Below, piece by piece: positions 25,588 through 33,714 of a stretch of DNA of 33,714 nt. Every line of letters begins with the position of its first letter. Within the stretch, counting starts at the first letter, position 1. A program made the position numbers and the translations under genes. The stretch comes from Xylanivirga thermophila (lineage in GTDB: Bacteria > Bacillota > Clostridia > Caldicoprobacterales > Xylanivirgaceae). Where the stretch lies: positions 1 through 33,714 of the forward strand of contig NZ_RXHQ01000030.1 in NCBI RefSeq assembly GCF_004138105.1, written 5' to 3'. A model generated the notes under the pieces. That model made no database searches. It worked only from the letters and a program-made list of their open reading frames with translations, and was not told the DNA's origin.

Positions 25588-26418
25588 CTATTTAATAGCA
25601 CCCATAGTTATACTCCTAACAATATATTTTTGTGTAACAATATAAAATACAACAACTGGAATTATTGAAATAACAAGACCGGCTAAAGCTAAGTCCCATC
25701 TTTTGGAATATTGTCCGAAAAAGTAAAACATCTTCAACGGAATAGTATGCCATTGAGGCTTATTAATCACCAATTGAGGTAACAGAAAATCATTCCATAT
25801 CCACATAACATTCAATATACTAATAGTAATGGTTATATTATGTAATAATGGGAAAACAACTCGCCAAAATTTTTGCCATGGATTACATCCGTCTATTGTA
25901 GCTGCTTCCTCCAATTCATATGGTATACTTTTTATAAATCCATGATATAAAATTATCGATAAGCTAGAACCAAAACCAATATACATAAAAACTAACCCAA
26001 AAGGATTAAGAAATCCTATCTTTCCCATAATGTTTACAAGTGGAAGCATTACTGATTGAAATGGGATCAACATGGCCGCAGCAAAAATAAAAAAGATAAA
26101 ACTACTTAACTTTGTCCTTGTCCTAGCTAACATCCATGAGCCCATAGAACCAAGTAATACTATTAAAATAGTGCTCGATATAGTAATTAAAATAGAATTA
26201 GTAAACGAATGCAAAAATCTTAGCTGCTTAAAAGCATCTATATAGTTCTGTGGTCTAAAAAAAGTTTTACGCGGAAATCCAATAACATCTAGAAAAATAC
26301 CTTTCTGCGTTTTGAAAGAGTTTACTAGTATTATGTAAAACGGAAATATATATATAATGGCCAACAATATACCAATAACCAATAGAATGTTTTTTGTATT
26401 TGTTTTTTTAGATGCCAT
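25588..26418 (-). CDS. Sugar ABC transporter permease (CUT1, MalG/UgpE-like), second system
   Basis: Membrane permease of 276 residues with about six helices and the EAA loop EEAATIDGCNPWQKFWRVVFP. A recognisable CUT1 N-terminus is IIYIFPFYIILVNSFKTQ. The start overlaps the stop of the partner permease by one base (TAATG), with GGTGGAG upstream. It forms the second sugar importer with the next two genes. The ligand is unknown; the neighbouring LacI, neopullulanase and GH15 genes suggest an alpha-glucan oligosaccharide. It is more diverged from the malG above than a recent duplicate would be. Confidence 0.9.
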   Translation of the reverse strand: MASKKTNTKNILLVIGILLAIIYIFPFYIILVNSFKTQKGIFLDVIGFPRKTFFRPQNYIDAFKQLRFLHSFTNSILITISSTILIVLLGSMGSWMLARTRTKLSSFIFFIFAAAMLIPFQSVMLPLVNIMGKIGFLNPFGLVFMYIGFGSSLSIILYHGFIKSIPYELEEAATIDGCNPWQKFWRVVFPLLHNITITISILNVMWIWNDFLLPQLVINKPQWHTIPLKMFYFFGQYSKRWDLALAGLVISIIPVVVFYIVTQKYIVRSITMGAIK

Positions 26419-27281
26419 TACATCTCCACCTCTCTTTTTTTGTTTATGTACATTTGTGTTAATGTAATGGTGCCTACTAATAATAAGAAAATTATTGCCT
26501 TTGCCTGAGCAATACCATACTTGTTAAAACTAAAAGCAGTATTATAAATATTTAGTGCTAACATCTGTGTAGAATTGTAAGGTCCTCCAGCTGTTAGTGC
26601 CAGATTTTGATCAAAAAGCTTAAAAGAATTAGATAAAGTCAAAAACATTCCTATGGTAAATGCCGGTGCAACTAGTGGAAATATAATGTTTGTTAAAACA
26701 TGCCACACATTTGCACCATCAATCTCTGCTGCCTCGAGTAAAGATTCAGATATATTTTCTAATGCAGATATATAAATAACCATCATATACCCTGACATTT
26801 GCCATGACATAAGTATTATCAATCCCCAAAAACCTGTCACCGGATCGGATAACCACCCTTGCAACCATTTTATGTTTAAAGCTTTACCAATAAAATTAAA
26901 CCCATTTATAAAAATAAATTGCCAAACAAATCCTAAGATTAGACCACCTATAAGATTGGGCATGAAAAATATACTTCTTAAGGCATTGCTTCTTTTAATT
27001 CCTCTCGTTACAAGCAGTGCTAAACAAAATCCCAATAAATTTATCACAAGCATCGATATAGTTGCAAACTTTAAAGTAAACATAAATGATTTCTTAAAAT
27101 ACTTATCTTGGGTAAATATATTAATATAATTAGATAAGCCAACCCATCCATTACTCTTTATTCCGTTCCAATCGGTAAAAGAATAATAAACCCCCATAAA
27201 CATTGGTATTAACACAACAATTAAAAATATAAGGAAAATTGGCCCTACAAATAGAAAAAACCAGCCTTTTGATTGTTTCAT
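26418..27281 (-). CDS. Sugar ABC transporter permease (CUT1, MalF/UgpA-like), second system
   Basis: Permease of 287 residues with the standard six-helix CUT1 core and no N-terminal extension, unlike the malF of the first system. The EAA loop is EAAEIDGANVWHVLTNIIFP. Also visible are VPMFMGVYYSFTDWNG-like N-terminal features (IPMFMGVYYSFTDWNG) and LTAGGPYNSTQML near the C-terminus. GAGG precedes the ATG by about ten bases. It follows the binding-protein gene across a 22-bp-arm hairpin and is coupled to the next permease. Confidence 0.9.
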   Translation of the reverse strand: MKQSKGWFFLFVGPIFLIFLIVVLIPMFMGVYYSFTDWNGIKSNGWVGLSNYINIFTQDKYFKKSFMFTLKFATISMLVINLLGFCLALLVTRGIKRSNALRSIFFMPNLIGGLILGFVWQFIFINGFNFIGKALNIKWLQGWLSDPVTGFWGLIILMSWQMSGYMMVIYISALENISESLLEAAEIDGANVWHVLTNIIFPLVAPAFTIGMFLTLSNSFKLFDQNLALTAGGPYNSTQMLALNIYNTAFSFNKYGIAQAKAIIFLLLVGTITLTQMYINKKREVEM

Positions 27282-27328
27282 CTTATCTCATCCTCTTCAA
27301 TAACCTGTTAGTAAATTATAAACATGTT

Positions 27329-27374
27329 TTATATTAGATGTACCTTAAAGCCCTTTAAGGTACATCTAATATAA
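27329..27374. other. Long intercistronic hairpin after the second binding-protein gene
   Basis: Arms of 22 bp (27329-27350 and 27353-27374) pair perfectly around a CC loop. It begins 12 bases after the binding-protein stop. Sequence is unrelated to the palindromes at 24150 and 21891, but the position is the same. A termination or stabilisation role is possible. Confidence 0.78.
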
Positions 27375-27385
27375 TATGGATTAAA

Positions 27386-28762
27386 TTACTTCCTCGATGT
27401 TTCCCATTCTGCTTTACAATTGTTAATTACATCTTCCCATGTCGATTCACCAGCAATATATAACTGAATGTTAACGCCTAATACATTTTCTCCCCAGCCT
27501 GTAGGATATCCCATGAAAACCCAAGGTATTACATTCCCAGCTTCAGAATACTCTAATACAGCAAGTCCTAATGAATCAGCCGGACGATTATTTTCATAAC
27601 CTTTGAACGGGGGAATAAAATGAAATTTATCTACAATAAATTCTTTTCCTTTATCCGACGTATATAACCAATTTAGAAAATCTTCAGCAGCATTTTTTAC
27701 GTTTTCATCCTTATCTTTATTAACTGCCCAATACATTGGTACACCTACAGGAATGCAATTTTCTTTTACGCCTGAAATAGGCATGGGCAAAATTCCTAGA
27801 TTTTTTGCTATATCAGGATCAATATTTTCTACTTGAGGAAATATCCAATTACCCTGTTGAATTATAGCAACTCTCTCTATAGCTAAACCTTGATCCACTT
27901 GGGTAGCATAATCTACACTAGTCAAATTTGCTTTCTGATCACTATTACTTGAATAATCTGCCTGTAAGTCTATAATTTGCTTAAGCTGATCACCATATTT
28001 AAATTCTACAGTTTTTGAGTTATAAGCATCTATAGAACTAGCAAACTCCAATCCTAAAAACGCATTAGAAGTATGTAGACCTGTCACCCACTTTTCTTTA
28101 ACCGGATATTCGAAAACAGCTTCAAGTTGTGGAAATTTTTCCTTCAACTCTCCACTTTTTATTTTCTGATCCAATGTTTTTACTGCATCCTCCAAAGATG
28201 CAAAATCTTTTATATTGTTTGCATCAATATTAGCAACTTCAAAAATCTTCTTATTGTAAATAAATCCGTAACCTTCCATGCTATATGGCATTCCATAAAC
28301 TTCATCATCTTTCTTCACACCTTCTAAAACCCCGGGAAGAGCCATACTAGCCCATGGCTGGTCAGATAGATTTTCTAGCTTATTAATCCAATCCTCTACA
28401 TCCTGTGGACCACCTACATTAAATATAGCTGGTTCATTACCAGATTGAAATTTGGCTCTCAATGCAGCGCCATAATCCTGACCCCCACCTACTGTTTCCA
28501 AATTGATTTTTACATTTTCATTTTCAGCTGTATAAGCTTCAGTAGCCTCTTGCAATTCCTTCGCTACCTCTACCTTAAATTGAAATATATCTAATTCTAC
28601 CTTTTTGTCAGAATTTTCTTCTTTTTTTGAATCTTTATCTATATTATTATCCTCTGAGACATCTTTTGACGACCCATTATCAGACGTACATCCTGAGAAT
28701 AACAATATGCTAATCAATAAAATCGCTAATATCATACTTATAAGTTTTACCGATTTTCTCAT
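27386..28762 (-). CDS. Sugar-binding lipoprotein of the second ABC transporter
   Basis: Solute-binding lipoprotein of 458 residues with lipobox FSGC (Cys25) and an acidic linker. A family 1 sugar-binding fold follows (VELDIFQFKVEVAKELQE, NVGGPQDVEDW, YGMPYSMEGYGFIYNKKIF, IIQQGNWIFPQV). It differs clearly from the MalE-like protein of the first system, so a different ligand or size range is expected. The start is the ATG at 28762, nine bases after AAAGGAG; a TTG at 28771 overlaps that site. An operator-like palindrome lies about 30 bases upstream of the ATG, directly after the lacI gene. Confidence 0.88.
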   Translation of the reverse strand: MRKSVKLISMILAILLISILLFSGCTSDNGSSKDVSEDNNIDKDSKKEENSDKKVELDIFQFKVEVAKELQEATEAYTAENENVKINLETVGGGQDYGAALRAKFQSGNEPAIFNVGGPQDVEDWINKLENLSDQPWASMALPGVLEGVKKDDEVYGMPYSMEGYGFIYNKKIFEVANIDANNIKDFASLEDAVKTLDQKIKSGELKEKFPQLEAVFEYPVKEKWVTGLHTSNAFLGLEFASSIDAYNSKTVEFKYGDQLKQIIDLQADYSSNSDQKANLTSVDYATQVDQGLAIERVAIIQQGNWIFPQVENIDPDIAKNLGILPMPISGVKENCIPVGVPMYWAVNKDKDENVKNAAEDFLNWLYTSDKGKEFIVDKFHFIPPFKGYENNRPADSLGLAVLEYSEAGNVIPWVFMGYPTGWGENVLGVNIQLYIAGESTWEDVINNCKAEWETSRK

Positions 28763-28790
28763 TATACCCAACTCCTTTAATTTATTTTTG

Positions 28791-28808
28791 TTTATACCCT
28801 GTTTAAAT
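28791..28808. promoter_or_regulatory. Operator-like site upstream of the second binding-protein gene
   Basis: TTTATACCCTGTTTAAAT is an imperfect palindrome that agrees at 16 of 18 positions with the perfect palindrome upstream of the amylase gene (21864-21881). It sits between lacI and the gene it would control. Confidence 0.5.
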
Positions 28809-28849
28809 GCGACATAGTATAAATCACAACATATGACATCCTTCCCTCC

Positions 28850-28884
28850 TACACAACACCATTATGGTGGCGTATTACATGGTA
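28850..28884. repeat. Direct repeat copy B, overlapping the lacI stop
   Basis: 35 bases that include the last two codons and stop of lacI and the following spacer. Copy A at 25546-25579 is the same but one base shorter. The two copies enclose the second binding protein and its two permeases exactly. Confidence 0.85.
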
Positions 28885-29885
28885 GAATCCCGTTCTACCA
28901 AACTTGTATCCACAATATAGTGAGTAGTAGGCATGTCTTTATTCTCCAATTTATCTATAAGCAGCTTAGCAGCATGCATTCCAAGTTCTTGAGCATTAAT
29001 ATCCACTGATGTTAAAGATGGGTTTTGATATCCTGAAAGATACGTATTATTAAAACCTACTACAGCTATATTTTTTACATCTTTCTCCTTCATAGCATCA
29101 ACAACACCAAATGCCAATAAATCATCTGTTGTAACTACTGCACTAGGTGTCTTATATGATAAAATATCCATCATAGCCTCATAGCCACATTCTCTCAAAA
29201 ACTGATCTGTAAATTTTATCATTTTACTATTTTCAGGAATAGCATGTGTCCTAAGGGCCTTTTTGTAGCCATCAAGTCTGTCTCTAGTAACATATAAGTT
29301 GGTGGGGCCTCCTATAAAGGCTATTGCCTTATGCCCCTTCCTTATTAGATAATCTACTACATTATACATAGCTTGAAAGTTGTCATTGTCAACCCAGAGC
29401 ATGCCATTAGGCTGTTCCGGCCTACCTATTAATACAAAAGGATGATCGGTAGTCTTTAGGTATGATATACATCTGTCATTTTGTCTGGATGTTAAAAGAA
29501 TAGTACCATCAACTAGTTTACTTCTTATATAGTGCTCTAAAAATTTTAATTCTTCATCTTCTGTTTTACTAAAAGCATACATTATGTAATATCCTCTTTT
29601 TTGGGCATACACACTTATACCTCGCATAGCTTGCATAAAAAATGGATTTTCGAATAAATCATTTTCTGCATTTGGCAGTATAAGACCTAATATTTTAGTA
29701 GAATTATTAGCAAGACTCCTTGCTATTATGTTTGGTTCATAATTTAGTTCCTTCATTGTTTTATAGACTTTTTTCTTAGTTGCCTCGCTTATCTGAGGGC
29801 TATCACTTATAACTCTTGATACAGTAGACGGAGATACCTTTGCAGCTTTTGCTACGTCTCTAATAGTAACTGCCAATTTGCTCAT
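28875..29885 (-). CDS. LacI-family transcriptional regulator of the maltodextrin locus
   Basis: Regulator of 336 residues. The N-terminal LacI helix-turn-helix is VTIRDVAKAAKVSPSTVSRV, followed by the hinge helix NIIARSLANNSTKILGLILP. The C-terminal sugar-sensing domain includes ALVTTDDLLAFG-like residues (VVTTDDLLAFGVVDAM) and FNNTYLSGYQNPSLTSVDI. The family usually acts as a repressor released by a sugar. Position between the enzymes and the transporters, and two similar palindromes nearby, suggest it controls this locus (MalR-like). The gene overlaps none of its neighbours and ends inside a direct repeat. Confidence 0.92.
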   Translation of the reverse strand: MSKLAVTIRDVAKAAKVSPSTVSRVISDSPQISEATKKKVYKTMKELNYEPNIIARSLANNSTKILGLILPNAENDLFENPFFMQAMRGISVYAQKRGYYIMYAFSKTEDEELKFLEHYIRSKLVDGTILLTSRQNDRCISYLKTTDHPFVLIGRPEQPNGMLWVDNDNFQAMYNVVDYLIRKGHKAIAFIGGPTNLYVTRDRLDGYKKALRTHAIPENSKMIKFTDQFLRECGYEAMMDILSYKTPSAVVTTDDLLAFGVVDAMKEKDVKNIAVVGFNNTYLSGYQNPSLTSVDINAQELGMHAAKLLIDKLENKDMPTTHYIVDTSLVERDSTM

Positions 29886-29894
29886 TCCTTTCCT

Positions 29895-31769
29895 TTATTC
29901 TAAAAGCTCTTTATCGAGTAACTCCCTAAGGGTAAGTATAAACATTGCATGAGACCAAGTAAGTGGTACTACCCAAGCAGGTTTTCCAGTATTTCTATGA
30001 ATTTGTTCAGAAAATAGCCCCATTGGTGTAGCATGATCTACTACCCATCCAAAAAGCTCCTTTGCTCTATCGTTTTCATCAATTAACGTATAATAATAGG
30101 TCAACCACAAAGTGGTCAAAATCCATGGATTGCCCCCACGATATACATCATTTTCATACCTTTTGATGCCACCTACTTTTAAACTCCACAATCTATCTTC
30201 GATAACCTTTACAGTAGCCCTTATCCTTTTATCATTTGCATCTAATACCTTAAAAGGATATACAAGTCCTAAGACAGATATATCAACTATATGGTCCTTA
30301 TGTATTTCTCCATCTACTTTTATACTTCTCAAGAAATATCCAGTTTCCTCATCCCAGCACCATTTTTCAATGGCTTTTTTAATATCTATAGCATTTTTTG
30401 TCCACCCTTTTGCTTCCGCGTCAAATCCCATTTCAGCTGCTATATTAGATGCTCCTATGAAGCCACCATAAACAGCTGCCGCTGAATAGGTATGTTCAGC
30501 TACACGTTCCTCCCATAGATCATAAGAATCAGATGGTAAACCAGTATAATCATCTAAGTATGATATTAAAAATTCTGCACCTTTTTTTATACTGGGCCAC
30601 ATTTTAGATAAAAATTGTTTGTCCTTGGTAATCTTATAATGTTCCCAAATGCCCCATAATACAGAACCTGTTTCATCAATTTGAATTCCCCAATTCGGCG
30701 CTATGGAACCATCCAGATAATGCCGCTGAGCCCATGAGCCATCTGCACTTTGAGCAGATATAGTCCATTCATAAAATTTATCTACCATATCATAATATCC
30801 AGCTGCATCTATAGCACAAGTTATATATGCAGCATCCCTTCCCCAGCAAAAGCCATAGCCACCACAGTATAAAAAGTCCTCATCCACTTCAGGTGCCGCC
30901 AGTATACTACCTAAATCAGATTGACTTAAAAGGTGGAACACCATGATAGATCTATTATAAAGTTTATTAAGCTTTTTATTATAGATATCTATGTGATTGC
31001 GTTCAAAATAGATATCATGCCAATACTTACAAACATCATTTTGAACGTCCGATGTATTACGAATCTTTAAACTACTCATAGTTTTGAATATTTTTTCTAT
31101 GGAAGTATCCGCTATTAAGTATATATCAATACATATATCCTCTTGTGGATAAACAGTATTATAATCCCACATGACAGCGCCCTGAGAAGACATATTCTGA
31201 TCTTCACCAGCAAGATTTAATCCTTTGATCTGACTTTTTACATCTCCTCCACATTGAAAAGCCGATATCTTTTTACTACTGCATAATCCTATTGCTGTAT
31301 TGGCTCGATAGTGCAATATACCATCTATATCATCTATGTATTGAGTGGTATTATATCTGTATCTCTCGTCTATAGGAAAATTGGAATATTGCCACAACTT
31401 TATTGACATCTTCTTTTCTGAATCATTTTTTATATTGATTCTTCTTATTAATACATCCTTATCAGGCAGTATAAAATCGATAAATTGCCAGCTTATTGGA
31501 AGTACCTTGTGCCTACCTTTAGTTAGCACTATCGGCGAATCATCTAGATATTTTTGGACAAAATCCCATTCCATATCATCATGGAGCCACAACAGATTCG
31601 TATAACCATCTATGGATATGGCAAAATTCCATTCATCTATTTGTTGAAAAACGTCTAGTCTAGGCCACCATAGTTTCTGCATTTCCCCATTGGATGTCAT
31701 AACTGCCATCATCTTCCTATTACCTATTATGGCGTCTATTATATGTGCTTTTGATGTGTACAAATTCAT
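29895..31769 (-). CDS. Glycoside hydrolase family 15 enzyme (glucoamylase-like)
   Basis: Enzyme of 624 residues without a signal peptide, so cytoplasmic. An N-terminal beta-sandwich domain (about 1-260) is followed by a linker and a GH15 (alpha/alpha)6 barrel. Motifs include GYGFCWGRDAAYI near 305, SADGSWAQRHYLDGS, and NWGIQIDETG. DLWEER near 418 holds the general acid and LFSEQIH near 588 the general base. It should release glucose from the non-reducing ends of imported maltodextrins or isomalto-oligosaccharides. It starts 15 bases after the neopullulanase stop and ends 9 bases before the lacI start, so the three are probably cotranscribed. Confidence 0.9.
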   Translation of the reverse strand: MNLYTSKAHIIDAIIGNRKMMAVMTSNGEMQKLWWPRLDVFQQIDEWNFAISIDGYTNLLWLHDDMEWDFVQKYLDDSPIVLTKGRHKVLPISWQFIDFILPDKDVLIRRINIKNDSEKKMSIKLWQYSNFPIDERYRYNTTQYIDDIDGILHYRANTAIGLCSSKKISAFQCGGDVKSQIKGLNLAGEDQNMSSQGAVMWDYNTVYPQEDICIDIYLIADTSIEKIFKTMSSLKIRNTSDVQNDVCKYWHDIYFERNHIDIYNKKLNKLYNRSIMVFHLLSQSDLGSILAAPEVDEDFLYCGGYGFCWGRDAAYITCAIDAAGYYDMVDKFYEWTISAQSADGSWAQRHYLDGSIAPNWGIQIDETGSVLWGIWEHYKITKDKQFLSKMWPSIKKGAEFLISYLDDYTGLPSDSYDLWEERVAEHTYSAAAVYGGFIGASNIAAEMGFDAEAKGWTKNAIDIKKAIEKWCWDEETGYFLRSIKVDGEIHKDHIVDISVLGLVYPFKVLDANDKRIRATVKVIEDRLWSLKVGGIKRYENDVYRGGNPWILTTLWLTYYYTLIDENDRAKELFGWVVDHATPMGLFSEQIHRNTGKPAWVVPLTWSHAMFILTLRELLDKELLE

Positions 31770-31784
31770 TCACTCCTGTTTCAT

Positions 31785-33467
31785 TTATGGAAAAATAATC
31801 TTATATTCATAAGGTCTCATATAAATATCGTAATTGCTTTGATTTATATGTAGGTCTATTTTAGATGATTTACTGCTTACATTAAAAGCAAAAATCACTT
31901 CCTCGCTGCCAAAACGACGCTGCATAACAAATTGGGCATCCTTGGCATATAAAAAATTGCATTCTCCCCGCCTAAGTGCTGTATATTTCTTTCTAAGATT
32001 TATACACTTTTTATAAAATTCAAGCAATTCTTTATCCTGTGCATCCTCATTCCATATCATAGTTCGTCTGCAATCAGGATCATCCTCACCGGTCATACCT
32101 ATCTCGTCACCATAATATATGCATGGTGCACCCACATAAGCCATTTGAAACATTACAGCCAATTTTAAAAGTCTTTTATCGCCATTACATTTATTAAATA
32201 GCCTTGCCGTATCGTGGCTATCAAGTATATTAAGAAGTGTTTGATTCGCTTGATCGGGATATCTGAACGCAAACATATTAAGTAAATCTACAAATTCTCT
32301 TGCATTAATTGATTTTCTGCAAAAAAAGCTAATAACAGCCTCAGTAAATGGATAGTTCATCACTCCATCAAATTGATCTCCCTGCAACCATGGTCCTGCA
32401 TCATGCCATACCTCTCCTAATATATAGGCATCTGCCTTAGCTTCTTTTACTACTCTGCGAAACTCCCGCCAAAAAGCATGATCAACTTCATTTGCTACGT
32501 CTAGCCTCCAACCATCTATATCCGCTTCTTTTATCCAAAATTCAGCTACATTTAAAAGGTACTTTTTTACCTCAGGATTTTCTGTATTTAACTTGGGCAT
32601 ATGATATTCAAAGGCAAAGCTTTCATAGTTGGGCCTAGGATGTATTCTTATGGGGTAGTCATGTATATAGAACCAATCCCAATATTTGGATTTAGGTCCA
32701 TGCTTTATTACATCTTGAAATGGTTCAAAATAGTAGCCACAATGATTAAAAACTGCATCTAATATTACTCTTATGCCTCGTTCATGACAATTTGATACCA
32801 ATGTTTTTAAAGTACCAATATCACCGAACTGAGGATCTATTTTCATATAGTCTTTAGTATCGTATTTATGATTAGTATTAGCTTCAAATATGGGTGTTAA
32901 ATAAATTGCATTAATTCCTAGATCGGCTAAGTAGTCTAAATGATCTATAATTCCCTTAAGATCCCCTCCAAAGAAATTATCTCTTGTCGGACGATTGCCC
33001 CATGCTTCCGTGTTTTTAGGATCATTATCTTTATCTCCATTTCCAAAACGTTCAGGGAAAATTTGATAAAAAATAGCATCCTTCACCCACCCAGGCGTAT
33101 TGAATATATCTACTTTATTAATATATGGATATTCAAACATAACATCGGTTTTCAACGGTTGTTTGTCATGAAATCCATATTCCGTATACCAGTAACGTTT
33201 GCCTCGTGATTCAAAACTAAACATATAGCAAAGACGCCTATGCAGTGGTTTTATGCTAGACTGCCAATAATCAAAAAGTTGATCAGAATACAATTTGTTC
33301 ATTGTCTTTATATAGTTCTCATTTTTCCAATCATACTTATCACCGTATTTTATATTGACTTTGTCTACATCTCCTTTTGCTGTTCTAATACGAATATGTA
33401 TGGTGTCTTGGTCATAGGCATAAGCAAAGTTACCCTTTGGTCTATGATAAATAGCATGAAACATCAT
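31785..33467 (-). CDS. Neopullulanase / cyclomaltodextrinase / maltogenic amylase (GH13)
   Basis: Cytoplasmic GH13 enzyme of about 560 residues. It begins MMFHAIYHRPKGNFAYAYD, typical of the N-terminal domain of this group (CBM34-like, about 1-120). The catalytic barrel shows LDAVFNH near 237, GWRLDVANE near 320 (nucleophile), ILGEVWHD near 350, and LDSHDTARL near 415. Such enzymes hydrolyse cyclodextrins, pullulan and short maltodextrins. The start is the ATG at 33467, seven bases after GGGGGGTGA; a longer reading from 33533 runs through that site. It is the first gene of the locus. No secretion signal is present, so it acts on imported sugars. Confidence 0.92.
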   Translation of the reverse strand: MMFHAIYHRPKGNFAYAYDQDTIHIRIRTAKGDVDKVNIKYGDKYDWKNENYIKTMNKLYSDQLFDYWQSSIKPLHRRLCYMFSFESRGKRYWYTEYGFHDKQPLKTDVMFEYPYINKVDIFNTPGWVKDAIFYQIFPERFGNGDKDNDPKNTEAWGNRPTRDNFFGGDLKGIIDHLDYLADLGINAIYLTPIFEANTNHKYDTKDYMKIDPQFGDIGTLKTLVSNCHERGIRVILDAVFNHCGYYFEPFQDVIKHGPKSKYWDWFYIHDYPIRIHPRPNYESFAFEYHMPKLNTENPEVKKYLLNVAEFWIKEADIDGWRLDVANEVDHAFWREFRRVVKEAKADAYILGEVWHDAGPWLQGDQFDGVMNYPFTEAVISFFCRKSINAREFVDLLNMFAFRYPDQANQTLLNILDSHDTARLFNKCNGDKRLLKLAVMFQMAYVGAPCIYYGDEIGMTGEDDPDCRRTMIWNEDAQDKELLEFYKKCINLRKKYTALRRGECNFLYAKDAQFVMQRRFGSEEVIFAFNVSSKSSKIDLHINQSNYDIYMRPYEYKIIFP

Positions 33468-33502
33468 ATCCAATTCACCCCCCCGAAAGGATTTATAATG
33501 GT

Positions 33503-33520
33503 CATGCAACCGTGTGCATG
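33503..33520. promoter_or_regulatory. Possible LacI-type operator upstream of the neopullulanase gene
   Basis: CATGCAACCGTGTGCATG is an imperfect palindrome with a central CG, as many LacI-family operators have. It lies 36 bases before the start codon. A TTGACA is at 33553-33548 on the minus strand, but I see no convincing -10 at the right distance. The sequence differs from the TTTAAACC-type sites. Confidence 0.35.
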
Positions 33521-33652
33521 GCAATTGCAACATATATATGTAATGATTGTCAATACCTTTTAATAATTTTTTCTATTTTATATATTTTTTCTAAATTGCA
33601 ATATTAAATGCAACACTTTTTGAGAAAATCATACTTATCCATTTACTTCCTC

Positions 33653-33714
33653 TTGTCAAGGGGAGGGTGGAGATTTTCGAGTGTATACGAGAAAATACTA
33701 CCCAACCTTGACAA
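33653..33714. repeat. 62-base inverted repeat at the window edge
   Basis: TTGTCAAGG (33653-33661) and its exact complement CCTTGACAA (33706-33714) enclose further paired blocks: GGGT with ACCC, and ATTTTC with GAAAAT. The minus strand also reads TTGACA there. It may be the terminator of a gene outside the window, a regulatory hairpin, or a small mobile end. The window stops exactly at its edge. Confidence 0.5.

Noticed and set aside
25546-28884. The two direct repeats as the start of a CRISPR array or as insertion-sequence ends
   Set aside because: There are only two copies 3.3 kb apart, no transposase lies between them, and one copy is part of the lacI coding end.
33468-33533. Longer N-terminus of the neopullulanase from 33533
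   Set aside because: The extra residues do not resemble the family, and a GGGGGGTGA ribosome site lies inside them just before the ATG at 33467.

Overview
This window looks like chromosome from an anaerobic, low-GC, Gram-positive saccharolytic clostridium. The evidence is AT-rich sequence, AGGAGG-type ribosome sites, lipoboxes, a class B sortase with an SPKTG substrate, an ECF transporter, and a giant secreted pullulanase ending in ChW (clostridial hydrophobic) repeats. I cannot name the species; starch-degrading thermophilic clostridia are one possibility. No tRNA, rRNA, CRISPR array or intact transposase was seen. Almost every gene is on the minus strand; the sortase is the exception.

Region 1 (1-3061, minus): a compact vanG - vanXY - vanT-like operon, the enzyme core of D-Ala-D-Ser type glycopeptide resistance. 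The vanT-like gene ends after the membrane domain and has no serine racemase domain. The promoter carries two 15-bp direct repeats 21 bp apart, followed by a strong leader hairpin. No vanR or vanS lies in view.

Region 2 (3087-11841): a cobalamin riboswitch with a downstream terminator leads a six-gene minus-strand operon. In order it encodes a lipoprotein with an alpha/alpha barrel plus DUF4430, a cell-wall protein with DUF4430 plus a barrel and an SPKTG signal, a DUF4430 lipoprotein, and the T, double-ATPase and S components of an ECF transporter. A barrel plus a DUF4430-like beta domain is the architecture of animal intrinsic factor and transcobalamin. A class B sortase gene converges on the operon's far end. 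I read the region as a surface B12 capture and uptake system, and it is the most interesting part of the window.

Region 3 (11859-13354): a decayed gluconate permease fragment, cysK with a palindromic promoter region, and two related terminators.

Region 4 (13385-33714, minus): a starch and maltodextrin locus of about 20 kb. In transcription order it holds neopullulanase (GH13), a GH15 enzyme, a LacI regulator, two CUT1 sugar ABC transporters (each binding protein plus two permeases, no ATPase), a GH13 lipoprotein amylase, and a 2302-residue protein with both a pullulanase and an amylase domain. Extracellular enzymes would cut starch or pullulan, the transporters import oligosaccharides, and the cytoplasmic GH13 and GH15 enzymes finish them. 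The second transporter is bracketed by 34/35-bp direct repeats, as if inserted between lacI and malEFG. Strong intercistronic hairpins follow both binding-protein genes and the malG gene.
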